Shown here piece by piece: positions 1-11,900 of a stretch of 64,000 nt of DNA. The position numbers and the translations under genes were made by a program. Source of the DNA: Ricordea florida (Eukaryota > Cnidaria > Anthozoa > Corallimorpharia > Ricordeidae); assembly GCA_949710005.1 (NCBI GenBank), contig OX453277.1, forward strand, positions 10,254,178 to 10,318,177. Reading direction: 5' to 3'. Under the pieces are notes generated by a model. It saw only the letters and a program-made list of their open reading frames with translations. It had not been told where the DNA came from and ran no database searches. Numbering within the stretch: the first letter of the stretch is position 1; the number at the start of each line of letters is the position of its first letter.

Positions 1-104
1 AATTCCACCGTGTTTTTACCCAGAAATCGTCGTTCAAAGTTCCTGCTTGAGCCACACCCATCAAATTTTACCGAGCTAGTAAGGGGCATGGGTCTATTCC
101 TGAC

Positions 105-205
105 TTGACGTCACGAAATGATTTGCATATCATTAAGTCTTTATAAACATGCATGCATGCATGACGTATTTAAATCAAGAGCACTATATTCGTTTGGTTC
201 AGTCA
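105..205 (+). promoter_or_regulatory. Candidate RNA polymerase II core promoter
   Basis: A compact string of promoter-like motifs is visible. There is a CRE-type palindrome TGACGTCA near 107-114, an octamer-like ATTTGCAT at 121-128, TATAAA at 142-147, TATTTAAA at 167-174 and an initiator-like TTCAGTC near 198-204, about 33 nt after the second TATA-like box. No clear coding exon follows closely: the first downstream ATG (252) opens only a few codons. It could be the promoter of a gene whose first exon is non-coding, possibly the TPR-CHAT gene downstream, or part of a repeat. Motif-only evidence. Confidence 0.3.
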
Positions 206-526
206 GTATTTACAAGTGTGATCGTTAAAACATTTTACAAACGGTTCAGAGATGCGAGCAGCTAATTTGGACAGCTGAGGGTCGAGACAAACCGCCATCA
301 AACACAAATAAATTTACAACAACAGCTTATGTGAAAAATAACAAAATTTGGTGTCGTTATTGCGCGCCTATATGTACAGAATCTACGTCATTTTGTGAGC
401 ATAATTTCGGATATCAGGAGCATAATTTGGGAATTCTGGCATAATTTTGGCTCAACGGTGGAAAAATTTCGAGCAATGCTAGTAGCATAATATACCACTT
501 TTAGGAGCATAATCCGCCAAGGCCTA

Positions 527-838
527 AGGGACAGACCATTAGAAAAGTGATGGTGGGGGGGGGGGAGGGGGGGTGGGGAAAAAAAAAAACAAAAAAAATT
601 CATGCAAGGGAAAATGCCAAGAAAAAAATTCATGCAAAAAAGAAGGTAAAAAAAAAATTCATGCAGAAGGAAGGTCCAATTGTGACTTTTTCACAAGTAG
701 TAAAAAAAATTCGTGCAGAGGGGTTCACCTGAAAAAAAAAATTCCTGCACAAGCAGTGAGCGAAAAAAAAATTCGTGCAAGCTGAAAATTCCCCCGCCCC
801 CCCCCCCCCCCCCATCACTTTTCTAATGGTCCGTCCCT
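527..838. mobile_element. Non-autonomous TIR element (MITE) with internal A-rich repeats
   Basis: The ends are near-perfect terminal inverted repeats of 29 bp (525-553 and 812-840, one mismatch), reading AGGGACAGACCATTAG inward from the left. TA flanks each end, which fits a TA target duplication. Just inside are a poly-G tract (left) and a poly-C tract (right). The interior repeats an A-tract followed by TTCATGCA or TTCGTGCA five or six times. No transposase frame is present; the short frames here are low-complexity. Confidence 0.7.
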
Positions 839-861
839 TAACTGATTTCATTAGCTGGAAT

Positions 862-898
862 CAAGAGAAAATGAGGGTCTGTCCCTCATTTTCTCTTG
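862..898. repeat. Perfect short hairpin
   Basis: A 16-bp arm (862-877, CAAGAGAAAATGAGGG) and its exact reverse complement (883-898) are separated by 5 nt. GCTGGAAT lies just outside each arm as a direct repeat. It abuts the preceding MITE and may be a remnant of a second miniature element. Confidence 0.65.
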
Positions 899-905
899 CT
901 GGAAT

Positions 906-2744
906 CCATCTTGTTACTGTATAACTTTACACAAATGCATAGTTTCAACGGACTTGTATTTCTATAAAAATGTTAGTTTTATTAGGCCGTTTCAAACATG
1001 TGCCAGATTTAATTCTCGAATTGAAGGTACGCGAAATACAACGTTTTATCAATTTAATTTGACATTTTAACTTTCATCGGTATAGGCGACCGAAACAACC
1101 GAAGGTTCCACGTAACCTGGACATTTTATTCACTGGGAGCTCGGATTTCACATGTGCCAAACGTGGTCCATGAATTTAAGTAGACTGTCATGATCCATTT
1201 GTTACCCTCTACTCGCCCGGATTCCCAGTAACGCGACAAGGGGTCCAGACAATTTTTGTCTTTCCTGAAGAATACAATTTGAAGGATTTGTATTGGAATG
1301 TGCGACGTGTGCAATAGCGAACGTTTTTAAAAGTAGAGCGATTATCAAAGAACTTTTGAATCACCAATTATGGCTATTCACAGCCGGATGGACAGAAAAA
1401 TACTGTGATGTCGCTTAGTGCACGTTTACCCATCGGATATTTATAAAGTGACGTTACAACCACTTGACCCTTGACTGCTTTTTGATTCTTATTGATATTT
1501 CTACTGTCATAAACAAATCAGTTGTCTCACGATCAGTTGCATTGCCGGGTGTAGACTTCCTATGAGTTTTTCTTAGCGAACTACACAGATTTTACTGAGA
1601 AACTATTTTCTACAAGAGTACGTTCCAAAAGTCATTGTCCTGGTCTCGACACACCGCGATTGTACACTGCTGTTGTAACTGTTACATAAGTTGTCATGCA
1701 GTCGCTTAAAGGTAAGATAAGTTGAAGCTGCCTTTTATACGTGTCTTCATTCAGGTGCAATTAGTATAAGTCTATCGACGCTTGTCTGCTGCAAAACATG
1801 TATAGTGAACAAAAAAGCTACCACATTAAAGTGCTATCAGGCAATAAAATAATTTCTATATTTAATGAATTTACGATAAGAAGTCGAATAACGCGAGTTT
1901 ATAAATTCGAAATGGCTTTCAAATTTCGTGAGAACACATTGTCAAGTCTTCGAAACAAAACAGCAGATTTCTTCAAGTTCCTAGTTTTGCTCTAATTATC
2001 GCAGTTGTACAATATTTTGCTTTTTACTACAGATCATTTTACAACATTCTTTCCAAGAAATCAAACCGTTAAACATGTGTTTTAAGGTACCACCGTTTCT
2101 TTGGGGAGAACACACCAGTAGTAGATGCGCTTGTTATTTGCCTCTAATAATCTGAAGAACATTCTTTACTTTAAGAGATGGGAGCAATAGGATGCTCCTT
2201 CGCTCGCACTATGTTGCAATAACGTCGAGTTCACTTAACCGCGCTCAGCAATGAGGGCACGAGTAATTAATTAACTATAATTTGCCCGAGCTTGATTTTT
2301 TGTTTGTGACTATAAGGAAGGCAGAGAGAGCCCCACTAGCTTGAACCCTACTGCTATCCTACCAGCTCCTTAAAGCAATCATAGGAACTATATAAGTAAG
2401 CAAAGTAACAGTCATTGCTGATACAAGAATGTGTCACCAGCCTGACAGGGTAAATTGATGTCATGCCATGAAAACTCACTTACGACGAAAATGAAGTTAA
2501 GATGCCATAAACAACATCCTGCATTTTATGTTTTTAACAAATGTTATCGATATCTTTGCTTCTGAAATGCGAATGCCAATGCATTAATGGCGTTTATCTC
2601 ATGAACAAACGTTTCAGTAGATTGCGTCACAGGCTCTCAAAATGGAATGACATTGGCAAGTGTGACTTGTATAAACGGGGCATGAGGGCGGCCGGCCGGG
2701 TGTGGGAGAGAAGGCTGGTTGGACGGAATGGGTGCGAGTTTTAT
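906..2744. other. Intergenic; possible tiny first exon of TPR-CHAT copy 1
   Basis: No gene with family resemblance is visible. One possibility is a 16-nt coding exon at 1696-1711 (ATG, 5 codons plus 1 nt) followed by the donor GTAAGATAAG. Its phase would join an acceptor at 3315-3316, and the frame from 3317 stays open into the 3361 start of TPR-CHAT copy 1. This is speculative: the paralogous upstream region at 19.9 kb does not keep that frame open. Confidence 0.25.
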
Positions 2745-2963
2745 GGTAATACATTCATGTCCTTTATTTTGGAGCCGTTCTTCCAGACCTGTTTGAACTT
2801 TCAATCGATAATTACACGAAAACGTTTTCACCAAAAAATCTTCTACACGTTGTTTCTTACTTGATGCTTTGTTTAAATGAATTTTTTGAGCCAGATATCT
2901 TGAAAAGCAGAAGATTTACAATGCTTTAAATGTTTGGTGTATATAGGACATGAATGTATTACC
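2745..2963. mobile_element. hAT-like MITE with 8-bp target duplication
   Basis: A 219-bp element has perfect 19-bp terminal inverted repeats: GGTAATACATTCATGTCCT at 2745-2763 and its reverse complement at 2945-2963. The 8-bp direct repeat AGTTTTAT flanks it on both sides (2737-2744 and 2964-2971). An 8-bp target duplication is characteristic of hAT-type transposition. There is no coding capacity, so it is non-autonomous. Confidence 0.8.
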
Positions 2964-3683
2964 AGTTTTATGGTCCACAACAAAATATGGTGCTTCGTAC
3001 GCTTGCTAAAAAGGAATTTTGATCCGCTTACTTGGCCTTGTTCGATGTGCTTGAGGAGAGACCAGAGAAATAAATATTCAAAACGCCCAAATATTTAAAT
3101 TCTGCATGACCAGGAACACATTCCTTAAAATTACTTGTAATGAATTTCTGGCCTCACTCAAATAAAAAGATTTTAAACATTTGGAAGATTGTTTTATCGT
3201 AAAAAGGCTTCAACAATATTTATATTTGCGTCCGAATTTGGATGCATGCAAGATCTAAGTTCAAGAGATATTTTTGATTTTAATATTTTTGAACAAATAC
3301 TGTTTTTTTTTTTCAGCGTATTTCAAGCGATTACAAAAGTTTTCTTTCAAATCTGTGGCGATGCGTGTAGAGAAGGACACACATCAGATCACCTCAGAAA
3401 CTGTTGAGTTTTCTACAGATGACAACAACCCTGAAGGTAAAAGACGTTACAGTTATATATCTTAAATCAGTTGGCAACAATACGAACGTGAATAAATGTA
3501 ATTATTTTTTCTCAAGCATCTGAGCGGGCCGGAATCCTAAATTGCGGAATTTGATTGGCTAATCACGCGTGACCGGTCCAGCGTTTTACGATACGGCCCA
3601 CGGGCCAGATTATTTCCCCGTTGTAGCAATTTGCTATCTCTTTTCTTACTTCAAAAAGAAGACATCCAATAAAAAATAAATAA

Positions 3684-3825
3684 GTTATTTACCGGGCAAG
3701 GTCGGTCCGTATAGGAAGAAACTGTGCCCTTGGTCTTGTGTACTGCCCTCCTTCGGCCTTGGGCCGTATTCAGGACCTCGGGCACAGTTTGTTTTCCCAT
3801 AGGGACCTTCCACCCGGTAAATAAC
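3684..3825. mobile_element. Foldback element in copy 1 intron 1
   Basis: The ends GTTATTTACCGGG (3684-3696) and its exact reverse complement (3813-3825) bracket a 142-bp imperfect palindrome. An inner matching pair also lies around AAACTGTGCCC and GGGCACAGTTT. No target duplication is evident. It lies in the intron between exons 1 and 2 of TPR-CHAT copy 1. Confidence 0.6.
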
Positions 3826-4730
3826 ATACAGTTCCTCTTCATTATGGAAATCGTAATGTGATGATACAGTGTTTATAAAAAGATAAATCTGTTTGTTTTG
3901 TAATTGTCCTTAAAAACATTGCCACATTTTCTGACCAAACATCAATGACGGCGATCGCTCCAAAACTATGAAAAATTATTATCTGATCGAAGCCTATAAC
4001 TTTTATAAAGCCCCTTGTGATCTGTCAAAACTATTACCAAAGAAACCGACTTTATTGACAATTGTGTCCTTTTGACAATTTATATGAGCCAGTAAGACGC
4101 AAAAATTCATTTACAAAAAAGTAATAATTCACCTAAAGCTATGGCTTTAGAAAGTACTGTTATCATTGGGGACACTGTGGTTCATTAGACTTACCGCTAG
4201 TTTATTACTGTCTTTAATTTTCGTTTTTGCTTAACTTAAGACTTCCTCTGGCTGATTTCTTTGAATGATTGATCGAGCGATGGATGGTTGGTTATTTGAC
4301 TGCCTTTTGCAGAATCGAGAAATAAAGAAGATGGCAAACGTTGACACTGGTACATGTGCTGAATCCGATGCAAATGAGGAAAAACAGTACATTTTTTCTG
4401 CTTTGCACTACTAGATTCGGCACATGTGAAGTTCGACGTTTGAATCGGGCCTGACTGATTGGGATTTTGTTTGATTAACTTATTGCTTGATTAACGCTTT
4501 TTGATTGGCTAAACCCTTAACGGTGCAGGAGCTGCTGTTGGAAAGACGAAGTCCCGTGTCTTGGAGGCCATACTAAATGGTGGGTTTTGTAATTCACTGA
4601 TAAGGCCAGTTGTTACATAGCTGGCGTTTTTTCTCGCTACAGCGCGCCCATTCATTGGCTAGCTCATGGTCACACGACATCTAACAATGAAACTGTTTGC
4701 CGCCAAATGCCATGATATATGTGTATCTCC

Positions 4731-4921
4731 GTGATATGTGTATCCCCGTACACATATCACAAGTGATATGTGTATCCCCTACTCCCTACCCCCACAGGGG
4801 ATACACATATCACAAATATGATATGTGTATCCCCTACTCCCTACCCCCACAGGGGATACACGTATCACAAGTGATACGTGTATCTTCTACTCCCTACCCC
4901 TGCAGGGGATACACATATCAC
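4731..4921. repeat. Tandem array of four hairpin units
   Basis: Four palindromic units lie head to tail at about 4731-4760, 4763-4813, 4820-4868 and 4871-4921. The arms read roughly GTGATATGTGTATCCCC and its complement. The last three enclose a conserved loop like TACTCCCTACCCC(C/T). At the junction of units 3 and 4, an A-to-G change on one side is matched by the complementary change on the other, so the junction palindrome stays perfect. It lies in the intron between exons 2 and 3 of TPR-CHAT copy 1. It is not a CRISPR array: there are no unique spacers. Confidence 0.75.
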
Positions 4922-5289
4922 TTTACACCGTATCACTGTGACACCGGAACAAAAATATATAACCAGCCCCGTTTTGAGTGAGACCGCCGACCAGCAGCGC
5001 AACACGGTCTCCTATTAGCTCTCGTCTAAGCCACTATTAAATGCTTTGGCTGTAAAAAGCTTTCGTAGACTGGGGACACTATAACTATTACCCCGATTCG
5101 TCACCATCTCGATGCACTTTGTCAAAAGAACTTATACTCTCTGGATTTTGTTCAATCATTAACAAGTTATTGCAAGAGTAACAAAGGCCGCGCAATAACA
5201 AATATTTTTGACCGAGTTTACCCGGGATCTTACTGGGAAAAATGGGTGTTGTCGTCTAGTATGGACAAAGTTTGTAGAATGAAATTTGT

Positions 5290-5460
5290 GACCCCAACGA
5301 GGGGAGAGACCTACTGCGTCATGAATATCATTGGCCAATAGTAGGCGCTGTTATATACCATCACAGCCCATGCGCTGAAATATAACCTCTCTTGCTATCT
5401 GGCTATATCGTTCTATGACGTATCAGGGTCACAGCTGTCACGGGGGTCTCTCCCATTTCG
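5290..5460. repeat. Imperfect inverted repeat
   Basis: ACGAGGGGAGAGACC near 5299 and GGGGGTCTCTCCC near 5443 are inverted relative to each other around a 130-bp AT-rich interior. It looks like a decayed miniature element in the intron before exon 3 of TPR-CHAT copy 1. No target duplication was found. Confidence 0.35.
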
Positions 5461-6019
5461 CTGCTACCGTTCTATTTGTGTGCTCAGCGTGGGTGGGTTT
5501 GTAGGTTGTGGACGTTGTTGCAGGAAAAATTTGCACAAAGGAGACACGATAATATATACAACACAGACGATTCTGGGACACTGATTTCTTATTTTCGGCT
5601 CTGCTTACTACGTCTCTTTTTTCTTGCTTCTGCTGTTTTATATCTAATATCTGACAGGTTTTCCCGTTTTGTATTTTATTTATTTATTTATCTTTTATTT
5701 TATTAGTCCTGCCAGTGCCTTCTAATTTCGAATTCTGTGCCTTAATGTATTTGTTTTTCTTTCAATACTAGGAGCAACAGCGTGTGAGGAATATGGCTTA
5801 TACAACGAAGCCATTGCATGGTGTAAACAAGGCTTAGCGGTATTCTTAAACCTGTGTTTACATTTGCCCTCTTTATTACTATGATGAGTCAGTGAGTGTG
5901 CCATTATCATAAGTAAAATCAACATAAAAAGCGACAAGAGTTGATTGTAAAACTATAAATGGCTTAAACTCAGAAGTTTAAGTAGTTTGATCGATCAGGT
6001 GTAGGAAGTTCTGAAAAGG

Positions 6020-6140
6020 ACTGTCGTTGACGATGATTGACCTTTCAACAACCTGATTGGAACTCGTCATGAGGATAAAATGAGTTTTGTGGCGTCAGCT
6101 GGTGGTATTCATGTCTCTGGTAAACGGTTGTGATTGGTCT
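6020..6140 (+). repeat. Dispersed repeat, copy A (relative at 52.02 kb)
   Basis: This segment (TTTCAACAACCT, then GTCATGAGGATAAAATGAG, then GTCAGCTGGTGGTATT) aligns by eye with 52020-52100, which carries the same landmarks in the same order. It is an intronic dispersed repeat of unknown class, with no coding capacity visible. Confidence 0.45.
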
Positions 6141-8703
6141 TGTGATTGGTCTCCAAAGGGAGGAATGAGGGAATAAGAAGTTACCTTTTATCTCTGGCTG
6201 AAGTTTAGGGATCTACAACTTTCTTCCACAACACAAGAAAAGTTACTGTGCCTATCAAGCACACAACAAATCAAGCCAAAAAGATAGCGAAGGAAACGGT
6301 TCTATTTCAAGAATTAAGTTATGACCTGTCTTTGCCTCACTTTAGATTGATCAACAGCACGAAGAGCTCAAACAAGTTAGGACAAAATGTGTTCAGAAAG
6401 AAATAAAGTCCCGAAACATTACAGAAATCACAGCGACCGAAAATACCGATGTTCCATCATCAGATGAGCAGGTAAAGGTGACCTGGTGCACACATGACAT
6501 CACGGGCTTTTGCAGGTTTAAATTTTTCATTGAACGCACCGTCTTCTTAAACCCAGGATGGTGGATCGACTGATGTGCGCAACCCAACAATTTTCGCACT
6601 CAAACCACAACGAGACAGGGGCACGTTCACGCACTAATGACCTTGAGTAGACCAGTATTCTAAAACCTGGCATCGACAACATATGCCTTCTTGGAGTTTA
6701 GCTTTCAACTACAAACAGCCGAACTTTTCTGCATTATTTTGGTGATATTCTAAAAGACAGCTTTTATAATTACAGATCCAAAACAGTGTGGAACGAAAAC
6801 AGGTTACTTCAGCATTTGTTTATACAGCCAGGGTTGCTTTAAAAATGCCTTTAATTCGCATTGTTATATACCTAGACCTTCATTCAACACTACGAGCACT
6901 GTGATTGGTTGATTCTTGGTCACGTGCCCCTGTTCAAATTCAAATGTTTCTTGACCAGGATACAATTGCGCAGTTGTTGCTCGCGCGCCGAATGCAACAG
7001 TGTGTGATCAGTGCATGGCTAAATTAATCAAAGGCATCCTGTGGTGAGCTCGTGGAATAAGATGTTGGGTCAGGGATCTTATTTTGCGAATTATCAAACG
7101 TATAGAGTGGTTTCAAATTCTGTGCAATACACTTTACTGCATTACGATTTCATTTCTTTGTTCTATTTTGCTACCTTGAACTTGAGACGATCGAGATCGA
7201 TAGAATATTTTCTATTGTTTACGCTTGACATCCTGACTCCCTGATCATCCCGATAGCTCTCCACGAGCTAAAAATGGCTACGTGTCATGTCCTGCTGCAC
7301 GTTTCCGAACCCGAACCGAACACGCAAAGATCGCGTTAGTTCCGAATATTCTATTGTTTACGCCTGACTTCGTGATTTCCTCATCCACCACAATAGCTCT
7401 TGAGCTGAAGGTCCACGATGTTTCCTGCTGTTTCCCAGGACTTCGTCTAGGGAAACACCAGGACTCTCGGAAAAACAAAAATAAGTGTTTCCCTCGGGAC
7501 CATACATTAAGTTTATAGTACTAACGTTAAATCCTAATATTGCCCCGCATTTCTTCATTGAACAGCTGGATGAAAAACCTAAGCAAGTATCTGAAGGGAA
7601 GGAAGACCCAAGTGCTGTGCATCACAGGCTGAAGAGACTCGAGGAGGCGAGAGAGATATTCCAACAGATAGGCGACAGAGCGAAAGAAGGGCAAGCCTGC
7701 CGTAGCCTCTCCGTAGCCCTTCACAGTCTTAGATACTTCAAAGAAGCAGTACAGAATGATAAAGTCTGCCTTGAGCTTGCTAAAAAGGAGAGAAACAAAC
7801 TTGCTGAAGGATGTGCATATAGCTTTATTGGAATGGCTTACCACCAACTCTTTGAATTTCAGGCGGCTATTGAGCATCACAAACAGCATTTGAAAATTGC
7901 TAAAGAATTAGGAGACAGAGACGGAGAAGGGATTGCCTACCACAACCTGGGAGCTGCATATAACAAAATAAGTGAGTTTAGTTACGCGATAGACTGTTTC
8001 ATATCCTACGAAGAGATTTCCAAAGAATTAGGAAACAAGCGTGAAGAAGGACTTGCCTGTGGAAATCTTGGCGATGCGTATAGGAGAATTGGAAATCTTT
8101 CGCTAGCTCTACACTATTTCAATATGCATCTTTCTATTGCCAAAGCCGTAGGTAACAGGTCTGAGGAAGGAGCCACCTATGGTAGTCTCGGTGATACACA
8201 CTTCAATCTTGGTGATTTCAAAAAAGCCGTAGAATATTATAAATTGCACTTGGAGGTTGTCAAAGAACTAGCTGACAGGGTTATGGAAGGAGGTGCATAC
8301 ACAAAGCTTGGCGTCCTATTTTGTACAGTCGGAAATTTAGAGAAGGCAAGAGATCATTTGCAAAAGGGCCTGGCTATCTCACAAGAATGTGGAAACAAAG
8401 TAGGTGTGGGGGCCGCTTACAACGCCTTAGGTATATGTTACGAGAGTCTAGGTGAGTTCGGGAAAGCTATTGAGTATCACAAGATGCATTTACGTATTGC
8501 CAAAGAAGTGGGAAATAGGGAAGCAGAAGTCTGCGCGTACGGAAATCTAGGCAATCTCTTCTTCCGTCTCGGTGATGTTCAACAGGCCACACAGTATCAG
8601 ACCTTATCCCTTGAAGTGGCCAAAGAAATAGGTTCCAAGTATGGAGAGGGACAAGCATGCGGCAGTCTCGGGAACGCACATCACTTGCTTGGTTCGTTCA
8701 ATA

Positions 8704-8851
8704 TGTTGTGTTATTGAACTTTGACGTTTCGTGTGTCACGCGCGTGTGTTATTTAGTATTTAGGCATGCGCACTACAGGAATAAGGAGAGGAATTAAACA
8801 TGGCAGTTTTGATGAACACATGCACGCTGTTGTCTCTTGAATGACTCGACA
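8704..8851 (+). repeat. 5' LTR
   Basis: The 148-bp long terminal repeat begins TGTTGTG and ends CTCGACA. By reading, it is identical to the 3' copy. It is unusually short for a Ty3/gypsy LTR. It must contain the promoter and polyadenylation signals; AATTAAA near 8793 is a possible weak poly(A) hexamer. Confidence 0.93.
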
Positions 8852-8869
8852 TGGTGTCAGGAGCGGGAT
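8852..8869 (+). promoter_or_regulatory. Primer binding site, tRNA-Leu-like
   Basis: TGGTGTCAGGAGCGGGAT begins immediately after the 5' LTR. TGG pairs with the CCA tail, and the rest resembles the complement of the 3' end of animal tRNA-Leu (acceptor stem GTCAGGA type) with one difference. The tRNA identity is inferred from general knowledge and was not checked against this genome. Confidence 0.7.
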
Positions 8870-8954
8870 AAATTTTACTTAACACGTCGTGGTCAAAAGA
8901 AAAAAATTCGTGCAAACGCTCAACAATTCATTCAACGTGCAAAACGGCGAAAAC

Positions 8955-11900
8955 ATGTCAGATAACGAAGCCGAACAAGAAAATCCTCCCGGCGCATTGG
9001 CGGGCGCCGAAGAACAACCTGTGATTGCACATCCGCAAGTTGTCCTGCCAAACATTCGACCGGTCGCTAATTTTCAAGTAACCCCACCGGAGAAATTTTC
9101 ATTCAAGCCGGAAGACTGGCCAAAGTGGATTCAAAGGTTTGAGAGATTTCGCAAGGCTACCGGGCTTGACAAACAAACCGGCGAAAATCAAGTAAACACA
9201 TTAATTTACACAATGGGTGAACAAGCGGACGATGTCTTTATCTCATTCGAATTCACCGCCGAACAAGAGAAGAATTATGAAGAAGTGAAAGAAAAATTCG
9301 AAAATTACTTCATCGTGAAAAGAGGTATCATCTTTGAGCGAGCAAAATTCAACTCAAGAAGTCAACGAACGGGAGAATCGGTGGATACTTTCATCACAGA
9401 TTTGTATGGCCTGGCAAGGTACTGCAATTTTGGCGCGCTGAAAGAAGAGCTCATTCGCGACCGTATTGTCGTGGGATTACAAAACCGCGAACTTTCGGAA
9501 AAACTTCAACTAGATCCGAATCTCACCCTGGAAAAAGCTACAAATTTAGCGAGGCAGAGAGAGACGGTGAAACAACAACAAAACATTCTTGACGGTGGAT
9601 TCAAGTCTACTCCAGCGCACGTTGATGGCATCGCGAAAGGAAAATCACGGAGAAACAGAGGAAACTTCAAAGAGAAGTCGCAAGACAAGTCTAAAGAGAA
9701 ACCTTCCGATAGCTCCAAAGAGAAAAATCCTTATCAAAAGTGCCAAAGGTGCCTTGGAAAATTGCACCCGAAGAAAACGTGTCCTGCACGCTTCTCCAAG
9801 TGTAACAAGTGTTCAAAAATCGGTCATTGGGCGCAGGCTTGTAAAAGTTCAAAACCAGGAACAGTATTTGAAGTTGCTGAAGAGGAAGAATCGTTCTTTC
9901 TAGGAGAAATCGTGGACGTTAGTGAAGTCCAAAGCAACCCCACAAAGTCACCATGGATTGCAACTGTTCTTGTGGACAAGAAACCGGTTAACTTCAAGCT
10001 TGATAGTGGTGCAGATGTAACTGTCGTCCCATACAATACCTTCATTAACATTGATCTGAAGATGCAGCTTAAGCCTACTCATAAAGTGCTCCTGGGTCCA
10101 TGCAATTACCGAATGAACTGTAAAGGAGAATTCACAGTCACTCTCGCTTACAACCAAACTTCCACAAAGGAAACCGTATATGTCGTAGAAAATTTAGCAA
10201 GACCACTCCTGGGTAGATCTGCTGCAGTGAAACTAAACCTTATATCAGGATTGTGTGAACTGACAACTGATGACTACAAGTCAAAAGTGATGCGTGACTA
10301 CCCACAGTTGTTTAAAGGACTGGGTACCATGGAAGATGAGTACACCATCAAGCTAAAAGATGATGCAAAACCCTTTGCACTGACTGTGCCAAGGAAGGTC
10401 CCTATGCCACGGTATGAAGAAACCAAGCACGAAATTGAAAGGATGTTGAAGAGTGGAGTGATTTCGCCTGTGGACCACCCAACTGACTGGTGTGCTCCAA
10501 TGGTAGTAACCCCTAAACCAAATGGTAAAGTCAGAGTGTGTGTAGACTTAACAAAGCTCAATGAGTATGTTCAGCGTGAGAATCACCCTCTTCCCTCCGT
10601 GGACTTCACCTTGGGAAAGCTAGCAGGTGCAAAGTACTTCACCAAGCTCGATGCAAATTCTGGATTCTGGCAAATAAAGCTGGCCGAAAGCTCAAGACCA
10701 CTCACAACCTTCATCACACCTTGGGGACGGTACTGTTTTAACGTGCTGCCTTATGGAATTAGCTCTGGTTCTGAAAAGTTTCAGAAGTGCATGAGTAGAA
10801 TTCTTAAAGGACTTGAAGGAGTTGAATGCAACATTGATGATGTCCTAGTTCATGCCCCCACCATACAGCTACATGATTACAGATTACAGAAAGTGTTAGA
10901 GCGTCTAAGTGAGGCTGGTGTTACGCTTAACATTGACAAGTGCACGTTCCGAGTTCCCAAGATCAAGTTCCTAGGCAATGTTGTTAGCGCAAATGGGATT
11001 GAAGTGGACACAGACAAAGTTGCAGCCATAGTAAACCTACCTGCACCCAAGAATGTTCATGAAGTCCGTGTGTTTTTAGGAATGGTAAACCACCTAAGCA
11101 AGTTTGCAGAACATTTAGCAGACAAGACCAAACCAATCCGAGATCTTATGAAGAAGGATAGCCATTGGGTCTGGGGAACACCCCAACAACAAGCATTCGA
11201 AGAAATCAAGTCTATCTTGACAGCTGCACCAGTACTTGCTCTCTATGATCCTAACAAAGACACCAAAGTTTCAGCGGATGCATCTTCATTTGGACTGGGA
11301 GGAGTACTCCTACAGAAGCAAGAAGATCAGACTTGGAGACCTGTGATGTTCATATCCAGAGCACTCACCCCTGTGGAATGCAGATATGCGCAAATAGAGA
11401 AAGAGGCCCTAGCCCTAACCTGGGCATGTGAGCGATTCAGCGACTACATAGTGGGAAAGTCTATACTTGCTGAAACAGATCATAAGCCACTGGTTCCTCT
11501 TCTCACCACCCGTACCTTGGATGAAGTCCCTCCTAGAGTTCAGCGGCTCAGAATGCGCCTCATGCGTTTTTACTTTAAAGCGGTCAACCATGTGCCTGGA
11601 AAAGAAATGTATATAGCAGATGCATTGTCAAGAATGCAGTCAGAAAACGCAAACAGAATGGCCACTGTTCCTGAAGAAGAAATGAACATCTATGTTGACA
11701 GTGTCCTAGATTCTTTACCAGTCTCAGACGTGAAACTAATGGAGATTAAGGAAGCCCAGGATGAGGACCCTGTCTGTCGACAAATAAAGAGTTACTGCCT
11801 GGAAGGCTGGCCAGACAAATTTCGTCTTAATGATGCACTGAAGCCTTATTGGTCAGCCAGAGGAGAGCTCACTGTAGTACATGGGATACTCCTGAAGTCA

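Noticed and set aside
4731..4921. CRISPR array
   Set aside because: Repeats are palindromic units with the same loop and no unique spacers, in an animal intron.
7485..7565. N-terminal extension of the TPR exon in copy 1
   Set aside because: The frame begins at GTG and precedes a clear acceptor (TTGAACAG at 7558-7565) that matches the phase of the exon before it.
8889..8954. Gag start at 8889
   Set aside because: That position is GTG; the first ATG in frame is at 8955.
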